A DNA stretch of 28,707 bases from an uncultured Methylophilus sp. (GCA_936943315.1 CAKZJM010000217.1:1-28707); one strand, 5' to 3'. Numbered from the stretch's first letter, positions 14,591 through 22,714 are shown. The notes: generated by a model from the sequence alone, not told the origin. Program-made: numbers and translations.

Positions 14591-14602
14591 GGAGTAGATA
14601 CC

Positions 14603-15076
14603 ATGCAAGAACTACAAACCTGGTTTGAAGTGCAACAGTTACAGCAAGCCTATATTGCGGCGCTGGATAACGACCAGCTGGAGCGCTGGCCACAGTTTTT
14701 TACCGAAGACTGCCACTACAGCATCGTGCCAAAAGAAAACTTCGATGCCGGCCTGCCTATCGGCATGATTTATTTTGATAACCGCAACATGCTGGAAGAC
14801 CGCGTCACCTCTTTGCGCCATGCCAATATTTTTGAGAGCCATACTTACCGTCACATGACCTCTGGCCTGATTGTGCAAGCCAGCAATGACGATGAGGTGC
14901 AGGCCGAATCCAGCTACGTGGTGGTACAAACGTTGCAAAACGGTGAGTCACAGGTGTATCAGACTGGCCGTTATATCGACCAGATCGTGCGCACCGAGCA
15001 AGGCTGGCGCTTCAAGCGGCGGCAGGTGATTTATGACACCTCCCGCGTACAAACGTTGCTGGCGACCCCGATATGA
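14603..15076 (+). CDS. Ring-hydroxylating oxygenase, beta subunit
   Basis: 157 residues with the NTF2-like fold of small oxygenase subunits: VQQLQQAYIAALDNDQLERWPQFFTEDCHYSI at the start, then MIYFDNRNMLEDRVTSLR and HANIFESHTYRHMTSGLIV, and the C-terminal strand WRFKRRQVIYDTSRVQTLL. Beta subunits build the alpha3-beta3 hexamer and lack metal ligands. GGAG lies nine bases before the ATG. Its stop codon overlaps the start of the reductase gene (ATGA), so the three oxygenase genes are translationally coupled. Confidence 0.92.
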   Translation: MQELQTWFEVQQLQQAYIAALDNDQLERWPQFFTEDCHYSIVPKENFDAGLPIGMIYFDNRNMLEDRVTSLRHANIFESHTYRHMTSGLIVQASNDDEVQAESSYVVVQTLQNGESQVYQTGRYIDQIVRTEQGWRFKRRQVIYDTSRVQTLLATPI

Positions 15077-16140
15077 GTACCGTCCATTTACACCGCTGGC
15101 TAGACATTGGTGCCGTGGAGGCATTTAGCGAAGATGAACCGGTCGCAGTGGAGGCGGGCGGTATGCAGATCGCTATTTTCCGGCTGGAAGATCAATTATT
15201 TGCATTGCATGATTTATGCACACACGGCGTCGCGCGGTTGTCAGAGGGCTATGTTGAAGAGGGGTGCGTCGAATGCCCTTTGCATCAGGGCTTATTTGAT
15301 ATTCGCACCGGCGCTGCCAAGTGTGCGCCGGTGACCGAGGCTGTGCGCAGTTTTCCCGTCAGGATACAAGAGGGGCGGGTACAGGTGGCGGTTGAGGCCG
15401 GGGCAGCGCCTGTGCAAGCGCAGCCAGCAGCGATAGAAGTGGTGTTATCCAGCGTAGACAAAGTGGCGCCGGATGTGGCGTTGGTGCGCATGCAACTGCC
15501 CGAGGCACATCCATTGAGCTACCAACCTGGCCAATACATAGACATCCTGCTGGGTGACCAGCGGCGTAGTTACTCCCTGGCCCAGGTGACATCGAATACG
15601 CTGGAATTACATATCCGCCATCTGCCGGGCGGGTTGTTTACAGACCAGCTGTTTCATCAGCTGACACCGGGTACCTCCTTACGTATTGATGGCCCGCATG
15701 GACAATTCACGCTGCAAGCCAGCCAGAAACCTAAAATCATGGTGGCGACCGGCACCGGCTTTGCGCCGGTCAAGGCCATGCTGGAAGCGCTGATTGCTAA
15801 CGGTAATGAAGTCCCGGTGACGTTGTATTGGGGTGGCCGCACCTTGCCGGACTTGTACCAACACAGCCAATGCCTGGATCTGGTCACCCGTTATCCCTGG
15901 TTTCATTATGTGCCGGTGTTATCTGCCGATATGCCTGCGCACTGGCAGGGTCGGCAAGGCTATGTGACGGATGCGGTTTTACACGATTGGCCAGAATTAC
16001 AGCCGTTTGAGGTCTATGCCTGTGGCTCTCCGGCCATGGTGGCTGCTGCGCATGAAAGGTTTGTGGCGCATGGCTTGGCGTCCACGGCATTTTTTGCCGA
16101 TGCCTTCTATTCGCAAGCTGACCGTAGGCAAGCCGCTTAA
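15073..16140 (+). CDS. Fused Rieske ferredoxin / FNR-type reductase for the oxygenase
   Basis: 355 residues. The N-terminal 105 residues form a Rieske-type ferredoxin with C49-x-H51 and C68-x2-H71 (LCTHGVARLS ... CPLHQGLFD). After a Pro/Ala-rich linker (about 108-120) comes an FNR-type reductase: FAD motif RRSYS (164-168), GTGFAP for the nicotinamide site (227-232) and CGSP (317-320). NADH electrons would pass FAD, then the attached Rieske cluster, then the oxygenase. Reductases of this fold in such systems commonly carry a plant-type [2Fe-2S] domain with four Cys; here a two-Cys two-His Rieske domain takes that place. No plant-type ferredoxin gene was found in the window. Confidence 0.9.
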   Translation: MSTVHLHRWLDIGAVEAFSEDEPVAVEAGGMQIAIFRLEDQLFALHDLCTHGVARLSEGYVEEGCVECPLHQGLFDIRTGAAKCAPVTEAVRSFPVRIQEGRVQVAVEAGAAPVQAQPAAIEVVLSSVDKVAPDVALVRMQLPEAHPLSYQPGQYIDILLGDQRRSYSLAQVTSNTLELHIRHLPGGLFTDQLFHQLTPGTSLRIDGPHGQFTLQASQKPKIMVATGTGFAPVKAMLEALIANGNEVPVTLYWGGRTLPDLYQHSQCLDLVTRYPWFHYVPVLSADMPAHWQGRQGYVTDAVLHDWPELQPFEVYACGSPAMVAAAHERFVAHGLASTAFFADAFYSQADRRQAA

Positions 16141-16192
16141 GCAGCAGTGTCTCGCTGGATGCGCCATCTGGAATGGATGGCCCAAGCGGTGA

Positions 16193-16235
16193 CACAGGCT
16201 GTTTAATGTCTAAGTGATTTCCCCCTAAGCCTGTG
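16193..16235 (+). terminator. Possible weak terminator of the oxygenase operon
   Basis: CACAGGCT (16193-16200) can pair with AGCCTGTG (16228-16235) over a 27-base loop, followed only by CACATTTTCT. The long loop and poor T run make it a weak candidate. It is the only inverted repeat I noticed between the convergent reductase and AraC genes. Confidence 0.25.
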
Positions 16236-16297
16236 CACATTTTCTGATGCTTGACCTGATTGTATGGCGTCATGCCAAGGTGGGTGCAGAATAGTCG

Positions 16298-17359
16298 TTA
16301 ATGCCCCTGGCCAAAGCGTCGACTGGCAGAAGGCGATTCGCCAAAGCGTTTTTTGTAATCAATGGCAAAGCGGCCCATATGGTTAAATCCCCAATGCATG
16401 GCGATTTCAGTCACTGACAGGTGTGCATTTTGCTCAGACAATAACATTTCACGCACGCGGTCCAGCCGCACTTGCCGCAAGTAATCCATGGGGCTTAAAC
16501 CACGGTAGCGCTGAAAACCTGCAAACAGTGTGCGTGCACTGACCCCGGCAATCGACGCCAGGGATTCTATGGTCATGCTGTCGGCGGTATGGGCATGGAT
16601 ATAGTCTTCTACCCGCTTGATATAGAACGGCGCAATATTGGTGACGGGGGCTTTCATACACAGGTTGTGGGGTTGGCCATACAGCAGGGCATTAAACAGG
16701 GTGGATTCAAATTGCTCAAACACGATAGGCTCACGCAACTGCGGATACGGGCTCTGCATATTGTCGGCCAGCATGCTCACCAGCTTTAAAAAATACTGTC
16801 CGGCCGAAGTGTCCAATTGCAAGTCAGGATGAAACTCCAGCGGTTTTTCCAGTTGTTGCAGCCCTAAGTGCTGCGCACAATGTTTGTCCAGCCGGGCGCG
16901 CTCTATGCGTAAAATAATATCTGCGCTGCCCGCTTCCCATTCAATTTCCAACGGCAAGGTCGGCGAGACCAGCGAGGCGTTGTCAGGTGTCGATAAAAAG
17001 CGGTGATTGCCGCAACGGATGGTGGAACTGCCATTCATCGGAATATGCACCAGAAAAAAATCATTCAGCCGGTCAGGGTCTATCACCACTTCGTGTTGGT
17101 ACTGCAAGCGGTTGAGTGACAAGGCCCCCTGGCGCACATGATGCATGCTGGCAATGCCCTGTTCACGCCGGTCACGGATTTTAAGCCGATGTGGCTTGAA
17201 AATATCGCCCACGGTCTGTTGTACTTCATCCATGTCCGAAGAACAAAACAACCGATTGTCCTCGTTAAATAATGTCGTCTCCAACTGAGCAATCAGTGCC
17301 GAAACACTGCGATCAGTCCGGTTTGCTTGCTCCAATATAGTGCTACCTAACACAGTCAT
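16298..17359 (-). CDS. AraC/XylS-family transcriptional regulator
   Basis: 353 residues. The N-terminal half (about 40-220) resembles the AraC_binding_2 ligand domain (HVRQGALSLNRLQYQHEVVIDPDRLNDFF region, then VSPTLPLEIEWEAGS). The C-terminal 100 residues are the double helix-turn-helix: SLASIAGVSARTLFAGFQRY for the first and SVTEIAMHWGFNHMGRFAIDYKKRFGESP for the second, with the AraC family signature intact. GAGAGG lies a few bases before the ATG. It is convergent with the oxygenase operon and is the obvious candidate to bind the TGCN-N6-GGATA pairs in this window; XylS, BenR and AndR are relatives that respond to aromatic acids. A similar pair lies 35-70 bases upstream of its own start. 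Confidence 0.92.
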   Translation of the reverse strand: MTVLGSTILEQANRTDRSVSALIAQLETTLFNEDNRLFCSSDMDEVQQTVGDIFKPHRLKIRDRREQGIASMHHVRQGALSLNRLQYQHEVVIDPDRLNDFFLVHIPMNGSSTIRCGNHRFLSTPDNASLVSPTLPLEIEWEAGSADIILRIERARLDKHCAQHLGLQQLEKPLEFHPDLQLDTSAGQYFLKLVSMLADNMQSPYPQLREPIVFEQFESTLFNALLYGQPHNLCMKAPVTNIAPFYIKRVEDYIHAHTADSMTIESLASIAGVSARTLFAGFQRYRGLSPMDYLRQVRLDRVREMLLSEQNAHLSVTEIAMHWGFNHMGRFAIDYKKRFGESPSASRRFGQGH

Positions 17360-17393
17360 GGTGCGCCTCTCTCTTCCCTCTGGCCTGAGGTTC

Positions 17394-17428
17394 TGCAGTA
17401 TCCGGATAGTGGCTGCGTTTTTTGGATA
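17394..17428 (+). promoter_or_regulatory. Third tandem AraC/XylS-type operator, beside the regulator gene
   Basis: Elements TGCAGTATCCGGATA (17394-17408, a perfect TGCA-N6-GGNTA) and TGCGTTTTTTGGATA (17414-17428), with a 20-bp period as in the other two pairs. They point rightward, away from the regulator gene, whose start is at 17359. They could mediate autorepression of the regulator or activate a short rightward transcript starting near 17462. Confidence 0.65.
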
Positions 17429-17490
17429 ACATTCGCTATCTATCTGGATTAAAAAGAATTTTTTACTGTTATAGGCTTAAAGATAGCAAG

Positions 17491-17544
17491 ATGCATACCA
17501 TCCCTATGGAGGATGCCATGCAGAAAAAAGCCAGGCCTGCATAA
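17491..17544 (+). other. Candidate micro-ORF downstream of the third operator
   Basis: A 17-codon frame (MHTIPMEDAMQKKARPA) whose internal ATG at 17518 has GGAGG five bases upstream and would give an 8-residue peptide. It lies at the distance where a transcript driven by the tandem operator would begin translation. It overlaps the uvrA terminator stem, and no homology is known to me, so it may well be chance. Confidence 0.15.
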
Positions 17545-17553
17545 GCAGGCCTG
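17523..17553 (-). terminator. Intrinsic terminator of uvrA
   Basis: Leftward, CAGGCCTGC pairs with GCAGGCCTG over a four-base loop, followed by GC and six T. It begins about 26 bases after the uvrA stop codon. It separates uvrA from the araC-type gene read in the same direction. Confidence 0.9.
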
Positions 17554-17578
17554 ACGAGGGAATTGCATGTCGCTTAAA

Positions 17579-20407
17579 TCAGGACTTGAGTTGTTTGAGT
17601 AGCGGGATGAGATAGCGGCCCGTGTAGCTGGCACTATTCTCTGCCAATGTTTCCGGCGTGCCTACCCCGACCACCAGGCCACCGCCATCTCCGCCTTCAG
17701 GGCCCATATCAATCAGCCAGTCAGCGGTTTTAATCACGTCCAGGTTATGTTCGATAATGACGACGGTATTGCCTGCATCACGCAAGCGGTGAATCACGTC
17801 GAGCAGCAACTGGATATCGGCAAAATGCAGGCCGGTGGTCGGTTCATCCAGAATATACAAGGTACGCCCGGTGTCGCGCTTGCTGAGTTCCAGCGACAGT
17901 TTGACACGTTGTGCTTCGCCGCCCGACAGTGTTGTGGCTGATTGACCAAGGGTAATGTAGCCCAGGCCAACATCCAGCAAGGTTTTCAGTTTGCGTTCGA
18001 TCACAGGTTGCGCATTGAAGAACTGGTGCGCTTGCTCTACCGTCATCGCCAGTACTTCGTGAATATTTTTGCCCTTGAACTGGATTTCCAGCGTTTCGCG
18101 GTTGTAGCGCTGGCCTTTGCATACATCGCAAGGCACATACACATCCGGCAAAAAGTGCATTTCAACGCGGATGACGCCGTCACCCTGGCAGGCTTCGCAG
18201 CGGCCACCCTTGACGTTAAATGAGTAACGGCCTGGGCCATAACCGCGCGCGCGGCTTTCAGGTACGCTGGCAAACAGGTCACGAATCGGTGTGAATAAAC
18301 CAGTGTATGTCGCCGGGTTAGAGCGTGGCGTGCGGCCAATCGGGCTTTGGTCAACGTCGACGACCTTGTCAAAAAATTCCAGACCTTCAATGCTGTCGTG
18401 AGCTGCGGCTTCGGTGGTGCTGCCATATAAATGCGTCGCGACCACGCGGTATAGGGTGTCATTAATCAGGGTAGATTTTCCACTGCCAGAAACGCCGGTC
18501 ACACAAGTCAACAGGCCTACCGGAATCTCAATGCTGACATTCTTCAGGTTGTTGCCGGTAGCACCGTTCAGTTTTAACAAGCGCTTAGGGTCCGGTTGAG
18601 TGCGCGGCAGCTTGAAAGTGATTTGTTTTTTACCGCTGATATATTGCCCCGTCAATGAGTTCGGGTCAGCTTCAATTTGCGCAGGCGTACCAAAAGACAC
18701 GATATTGCCACCGTGCTCGCCAGCACCAGGGCCAATGTCCACAATAAAGTCAGCCAGTTGAATCGCGTCCTGGTCGTGTTCGACCACAATCACGCTGTTA
18801 CCGAGGTCGCGCAAGCGTTTAAGCGTTTCCAGCAAACGGTCATTGTCACGTTGGTGCAAGCCAATCGAGGGTTCATCCAGCACATACATGACGCCGGTCA
18901 AGCCACTACCAATCTGCGAGGCCAGACGGATACGCTGTGCTTCACCGCCAGACAGGGTTTCAGCCGAACGAGAAAGTGACAGATAGTCGAGACCAACATT
19001 GGTCAGAAACTTCAGTCTGCTTTCAATCTCTTTGACGATCTTGTCGGCAATGGCGAGTTTCTGGCCACTCAATTGCAGCGTTTCAAAAAAATGCAGTGCC
19101 TGCTTGAGGGGTACTTCGCAAACCTGGTGAATATTACGCTCACCCACTTTCACGTGGCGCGCTTCTTTGCGCAAACGTGTCCCTGCGCATTCAGGGCAAG
19201 CTGTCGCATTGATATATTTAGCCAACTCGTCACGCACGGCAGTAGAGTCACTCTCGCGATAACGGCGTTGCAAGTTGTTGATGATGCCTTCAAACGTATG
19301 TGACTTGCTGAAAAACGTGCCGCGTTCATTCAGGTATTTAAACGTGATCTGCTCGCGGCCAGAGCCAAACAGCAAGATTTGCTGAACGTCTTCCGGCAAG
19401 CTTTCAAACGGCGCTTCCAAGTCAAAGCTGTAATGTTGGCTCAGGCTGGCCAGCATCTGGAAATAAAACTGGTTACGTTTATCCCAGCCTTTAATGGCAC
19501 CGCTGGCTAGGGACAAATGTGGGAAGGCCACCACACGCTTGGGGTCAAAAAACGTGACCTGGCCCAGGCCGTCACATTTGGGGCAGGCACCCATGGGGTT
19601 ATTAAAACTGAATAAACGCGGCTCGAGTTCCGCCAGTGAGTAGTCACATACCGGGCAAGAAAACTTGGCTGAGAACAGATGTTCTTTCTCAGTATCCATT
19701 TCTAACGCGATGGCTTTGCCGTCGGCCAGCCGCAACGCGGTTTCAAATGACTCAGCAATGCGCTGCTTCATGTCTTCGCGCACTTTCAGGCGGTCGACCA
19801 CGACGTCCACACTGTGTTTGGTGGTCTTGGCTAATTGCGGCAGCTCGTCCATTTCATAGACTTTGCCATCAATGCGCAAACGCACAAAACCTTGTGCTTT
19901 AAGAGTATCAAATAAATCCAGCTGTTCACCTTTGCGGTTGGACACCACAGGCGCCAAAATCATGAGTTTGGTGTCTTCTGGCAGCTTGAGGATGCTGTCT
20001 ACCATCTGGCTCACGGTTTGTGCTTCGAGCTTGATGCCGTGGTCCGGACATTCCGGATCGCCTGCACGCGCATAGAGCAAACGCAAGTAGTCATGGATCT
20101 CAGTCACCGTGCCCACCGTAGAGCGCGGGTTGTGCGAAGTGGATTTTTGCTCGATGGAGATGGCGGGCGACAAGCCTTCAATCAGGTCGACATCGGGTTT
20201 GTCCATGCGCGCCAAAAACTGGCGCGCATAAGCGGATAAACTTTCTACGTAGCGGCGCTGTCCTTCTGCATAGAGGGTATCAAAAGCCAGTGAAGATTTT
20301 CCAGAGCCTGAGAGCCCGGTGACCACAACCAGTTGGTTGCGCGGAATATCCAGATTGATGTTCTTCAGGTTATGGGTGCGCGCCCCGCGAATTTTGATAA
20401 ATTCCAT
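17579..20407 (-). CDS. uvrA: Excinuclease ABC subunit A
   Basis: 942 residues from the ATG at 20407 (MEFIKIRGARTHNLKN, the conserved UvrA N-terminus; 14 extra upstream residues in the open frame are not conserved). E. coli UvrA has 940. It is the damage-recognition ATPase of nucleotide excision repair. Two ABC modules are seen: Walker A GLSGSGKSS at 31-39 and GVSGSGKST in the second half, both followed by LSGGEAQR signatures. Zinc modules are complete: C251, C254, C275, C278 (CPVC ... CPKC) and CEAC ... CDVC in the second half. A monocistronic gene with its own terminator. No CTGT-N8-ACAG LexA box is visible before it. Confidence 0.98.
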   Translation of the reverse strand: MEFIKIRGARTHNLKNINLDIPRNQLVVVTGLSGSGKSSLAFDTLYAEGQRRYVESLSAYARQFLARMDKPDVDLIEGLSPAISIEQKSTSHNPRSTVGTVTEIHDYLRLLYARAGDPECPDHGIKLEAQTVSQMVDSILKLPEDTKLMILAPVVSNRKGEQLDLFDTLKAQGFVRLRIDGKVYEMDELPQLAKTTKHSVDVVVDRLKVREDMKQRIAESFETALRLADGKAIALEMDTEKEHLFSAKFSCPVCDYSLAELEPRLFSFNNPMGACPKCDGLGQVTFFDPKRVVAFPHLSLASGAIKGWDKRNQFYFQMLASLSQHYSFDLEAPFESLPEDVQQILLFGSGREQITFKYLNERGTFFSKSHTFEGIINNLQRRYRESDSTAVRDELAKYINATACPECAGTRLRKEARHVKVGERNIHQVCEVPLKQALHFFETLQLSGQKLAIADKIVKEIESRLKFLTNVGLDYLSLSRSAETLSGGEAQRIRLASQIGSGLTGVMYVLDEPSIGLHQRDNDRLLETLKRLRDLGNSVIVVEHDQDAIQLADFIVDIGPGAGEHGGNIVSFGTPAQIEADPNSLTGQYISGKKQITFKLPRTQPDPKRLLKLNGATGNNLKNVSIEIPVGLLTCVTGVSGSGKSTLINDTLYRVVATHLYGSTTEAAAHDSIEGLEFFDKVVDVDQSPIGRTPRSNPATYTGLFTPIRDLFASVPESRARGYGPGRYSFNVKGGRCEACQGDGVIRVEMHFLPDVYVPCDVCKGQRYNRETLEIQFKGKNIHEVLAMTVEQAHQFFNAQPVIERKLKTLLDVGLGYITLGQSATTLSGGEAQRVKLSLELSKRDTGRTLYILDEPTTGLHFADIQLLLDVIHRLRDAGNTVVIIEHNLDVIKTADWLIDMGPEGGDGGGLVVGVGTPETLAENSASYTGRYLIPLLKQLKS

Positions 20408-20438
20408 GATACTTTCACGAACAGACAGCCAACCTGAT

Positions 20439-20468
20439 AATATACGCAATTATTTGAAATTAAGCCAA
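20439..20468 (-). promoter_or_regulatory. Probable sigma-70 promoter of uvrA
   Basis: Leftward, TTGGCT (20463-20468) and TATATT (20439-20444) are 18 bp apart, placing the start about 25 bases before the uvrA ATG. The same AT-rich patch could also serve the divergent transporter gene (rightward TAATAT at 20438-20443). Confidence 0.45.
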
Positions 20469-20485
20469 GTTTTCTTAAAGCATTC

Positions 20486-21880
20486 ATGCAGTTCTCCGAA
20501 AAAATGACCCGGATAGAAACACGTGCCACGGCCGCGTTGGCTTCTATCTACGGGCTGCGTATGTTGGGCATGTTTTTAATCCTGCCTATTTTTGCCATTT
20601 ATGCCGAAAAGCTGCAAGGCGGCGGTAACCATGCCTTGATTGGCCTGGCGCTGGGCGCTTATGGTTTCATGCAGGTGATTTTCCAGTTGCCTTTTGGCAT
20701 GGCCTCAGACCGGTTTGGCCGTAAAAAACTCATTTACCTCGGCTTGATCATGTTTGCAGTAGGCAGTGTGTTTGCCGCCACCGCGCAAGATATTTACATG
20801 GTGATTTTCGGGCGGGCCATTCAGGGTGCCGGCGCGATTTCTGCTGTTGTGACTGCGCTGGTGGCAGATTCCACGCGTGAAGAGCATCGCACGCAGGCCA
20901 TGGCCATGATAGGCGCGACCATCGGCGTGACGTTTGCAGTGTCGCTGGTGGCCGGGCCGATTTTAAATCAATGGATAGGCGTCTCAGGTATTTTCTGGCT
21001 CACAGCCGTGTTGTCGATATTGGCAATTGGCGTGGTGAAATTTGCCGTACCTGAACCCTTGCATGCGCACTTTCACTCGGATGCACAGGCCGCCCCCGCC
21101 AAAATTCGTGAAGTGTTGCGTGACAGCCAGTTACTGCGCCTCAACTTTGGCACGTTTTGCCTGCATGGCGCGCAAATGGCCATGTTTATGGTGGTGCCGT
21201 TTGCCATTAAAAACAGCACCGGCATGAATGAAAACACGCATTGGCAGATTTATTTGCCGGTGTTGGTACTGTCTTTTATTCTCATGGTCCCGGCCATTAT
21301 TTATGCAGAAAAAAAAGCCAAATTAAAACCGGTATTCATCAGCGCGGTAGCACTGATGTTGCTCACGCAAATGGCCTTTATGTTTAGCCTTGGCAGCTTA
21401 TGGGGCATTGTGGCGACCTTATTTTCCTATTTTGTGGCATTTAATATCCTCGAAGCTTCTCTGCCTTCGCTAATCTCAAAAATGGCGCCTGTTGCCGCAA
21501 AAGGGACTGCGATGGGCATCCATAATACCGCTCAGTCCTTCGGCATGTTTCTGGGCGCCGCACTCGGTGGCTGGTTATCGCACAGTTATGGCAACTCCAT
21601 GGTTTTTGTGTTCTGTGCGGCATTGATGTTGATCTGGTTTGGGCTGGCCCTCGGCATGCAGGCGCCGCCAAGTGTTAAAACCAAAATGTTTCACATACAA
21701 GAGGGGTATAATGATGAACAGGCCGCCAAACTTGTACAGGATATTCGCGCCATGGACGGCGTGTATGAAGTGGTCGCGATTCCTTCTGAAACCATGCTCA
21801 TGGTGAAGTTGGAAAATCAGCGCAGCAAAGAATTCCAGGCGGCATTGTCGCAAGCAATTATGAATCGAATAGGGGAGTAG
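20486..21880 (+). CDS. yajR: YajR-type major facilitator transporter with C-terminal YAM domain
   Basis: 464 residues with 12 predicted membrane helices (about 20-385). Motif A between helices 2 and 3 reads GMASDRFGRKKL. The N-terminal stretch LRMLGMFLILPIFAIYAEKLQG and the helix 4 region GRAIQGAGAISAVVTALVADSTREEHRTQAMAMIG resemble E. coli YajR closely. A cytoplasmic C-terminal domain (about 395-464, EQAAKLVQDIRAMDGVYEVVAI) corresponds to the ferredoxin-like YAM domain of YajR, which is absent from most MFS proteins. It is a proton-coupled exporter by family; the substrate is unknown. ATG at 20486 or 20504 are both possible, neither with a good ribosome site. ssb follows seven bases after its stop. 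Confidence 0.88.
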   Translation: MQFSEKMTRIETRATAALASIYGLRMLGMFLILPIFAIYAEKLQGGGNHALIGLALGAYGFMQVIFQLPFGMASDRFGRKKLIYLGLIMFAVGSVFAATAQDIYMVIFGRAIQGAGAISAVVTALVADSTREEHRTQAMAMIGATIGVTFAVSLVAGPILNQWIGVSGIFWLTAVLSILAIGVVKFAVPEPLHAHFHSDAQAAPAKIREVLRDSQLLRLNFGTFCLHGAQMAMFMVVPFAIKNSTGMNENTHWQIYLPVLVLSFILMVPAIIYAEKKAKLKPVFISAVALMLLTQMAFMFSLGSLWGIVATLFSYFVAFNILEASLPSLISKMAPVAAKGTAMGIHNTAQSFGMFLGAALGGWLSHSYGNSMVFVFCAALMLIWFGLALGMQAPPSVKTKMFHIQEGYNDEQAAKLVQDIRAMDGVYEVVAIPSETMLMVKLENQRSKEFQAALSQAIMNRIGE

Positions 21881-21887
21881 TGACACG

Positions 21888-22412
21888 ATGGCATCAGTCA
21901 ACAAAGTGATTTTGATGGGCAATCTGGGGCGTGACCCTGAAGTGCGCTATATGCCAAATGGCGAGGCAGTGGCTAACTTCAGTATTGCCACCACAGAAAA
22001 CTGGAAAGACAAATCCGGCGTACGTCAGGAAAAAACCGAGTGGCATAACATTGTCATGTACCGCCGTTTGGCTGAAATCGCAGGCGAATACCTGAAAAAA
22101 GGCCGCCCGGTGTATATCGAAGGCCGTTTGCAAACCCGCAAATGGGAAAAAGATGGCGTAACGCGCTACAGCACCGAGATTGTGGCCGACCAGATGCAAA
22201 TGCTGGGCACGGGTCGTGAAGGCGGTAGCACCTCATTTGATGGTGAGATGGACCAGGGGGGCGGCATGGATGATTACAACCAGGCCCCGCCACGCCAGCA
22301 ACCTGCCATGGGCGCTGGCAATGCTGGTGGTGGTAACCGCAATGCTTTCCAGCCAGCGGCGAGCAAGCCAGCCGGTAATTTTGACGATTTTGATGACGAT
22401 ATTCCGTTTTGA
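21888..22412 (+). CDS. ssb: Single-stranded DNA-binding protein
   Basis: 174 residues. An N-terminal OB fold (about 1-110; MASVNKVILMGNLGRDPEVR, then EKTEWHNIVMYRRLAEIAGEYLKKGRPVYIEGRL) is followed by a disordered Gly/Gln/Asn-rich linker and the acidic tip FDDFDDDIPF that recruits replication and repair proteins. This is the bacterial SSB that works as a tetramer. GGGGAG lies 11 bases before the ATG. It is downstream of the YajR-type gene, probably in one transcript, and ends with a strong terminator. Confidence 0.97.
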   Translation: MASVNKVILMGNLGRDPEVRYMPNGEAVANFSIATTENWKDKSGVRQEKTEWHNIVMYRRLAEIAGEYLKKGRPVYIEGRLQTRKWEKDGVTRYSTEIVADQMQMLGTGREGGSTSFDGEMDQGGGMDDYNQAPPRQQPAMGAGNAGGGNRNAFQPAASKPAGNFDDFDDDIPF

Positions 22413-22448
22413 GACTCACAATAAGTAATAGTGTAGAGTAAAAGATAT

Positions 22449-22480
22449 AAAAGCCCTGTTTTTACAGGGCTTTTTTCTTT
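22449..22480 (+). terminator. Intrinsic terminator of ssb
   Basis: AAAAGCCCTGT pairs with ACAGGGCTTTT over a TTTT loop, continuing into TTTTTTCTTT. It is 36 bases after the ssb stop codon. Confidence 0.93.
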
Positions 22481-22490
22481 TTAGTGTCCA

Positions 22491-22507
22491 AAATTTTGTA
22501 TAGTAAA
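22491..22507 (+). repeat. Direct repeat, copy 1
   Basis: AAATTTTGTATAGTAAA, identical over 17 bases to the copy at 22658-22674, 167 bp away. It contains a -10-like TATAGT but no matching -35. Confidence 0.75.
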
Positions 22508-22657
22508 AAAGTGTTGACTCTGTGTAATCCATTTCAATTAATTGCAAAAATAATCGAAGATTCAGCGACAATAAATACAAAGGAACCAACCGAAATTTGG
22601 GGAGAATAGGGATCAAAAGGCAAAATGACTGTTGATTGAGAGAAACTTGGTCAATAG

Positions 22658-22674
22658 AAATTTTGTATAGTAAA
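22658..22674 (+). repeat. Direct repeat, copy 2
   Basis: Exact second copy of the 17-base element AAATTTTGTATAGTAAA, five bases before the large inverted repeat. Confidence 0.75.
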
Positions 22675-22679
22675 GTTGA

Positions 22680-22714
22680 TTTATGTTGAAATAATGCGTT
22701 TATTTCAACATAAA
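22680..22714. repeat. 15-bp perfect inverted repeat
   Basis: TTTATGTTGAAATAA and its exact reverse complement are separated by five bases (TGCGT). No T run follows on either strand, so it is not a simple terminator; an operator or a cruciform/RNA hairpin is possible. Confidence 0.75.

Noticed and set aside
16141..16206. In-frame continuation after the reductase stop codon (21 codons)
   Set aside because: FNR-type reductases normally end where this one does; there is no sign of readthrough or a selenocysteine-type signal, so it is chance.
20408..20485. LexA (SOS) box before uvrA
   Set aside because: No CTGT-N8-ACAG palindrome is present; only a sigma-70-like promoter is seen.
22416..22616. 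66-residue leftward frame between ssb and the tad operon
   Set aside because: TTG start, no ribosome site, crosses the ssb terminator and has low-complexity AT-driven composition.
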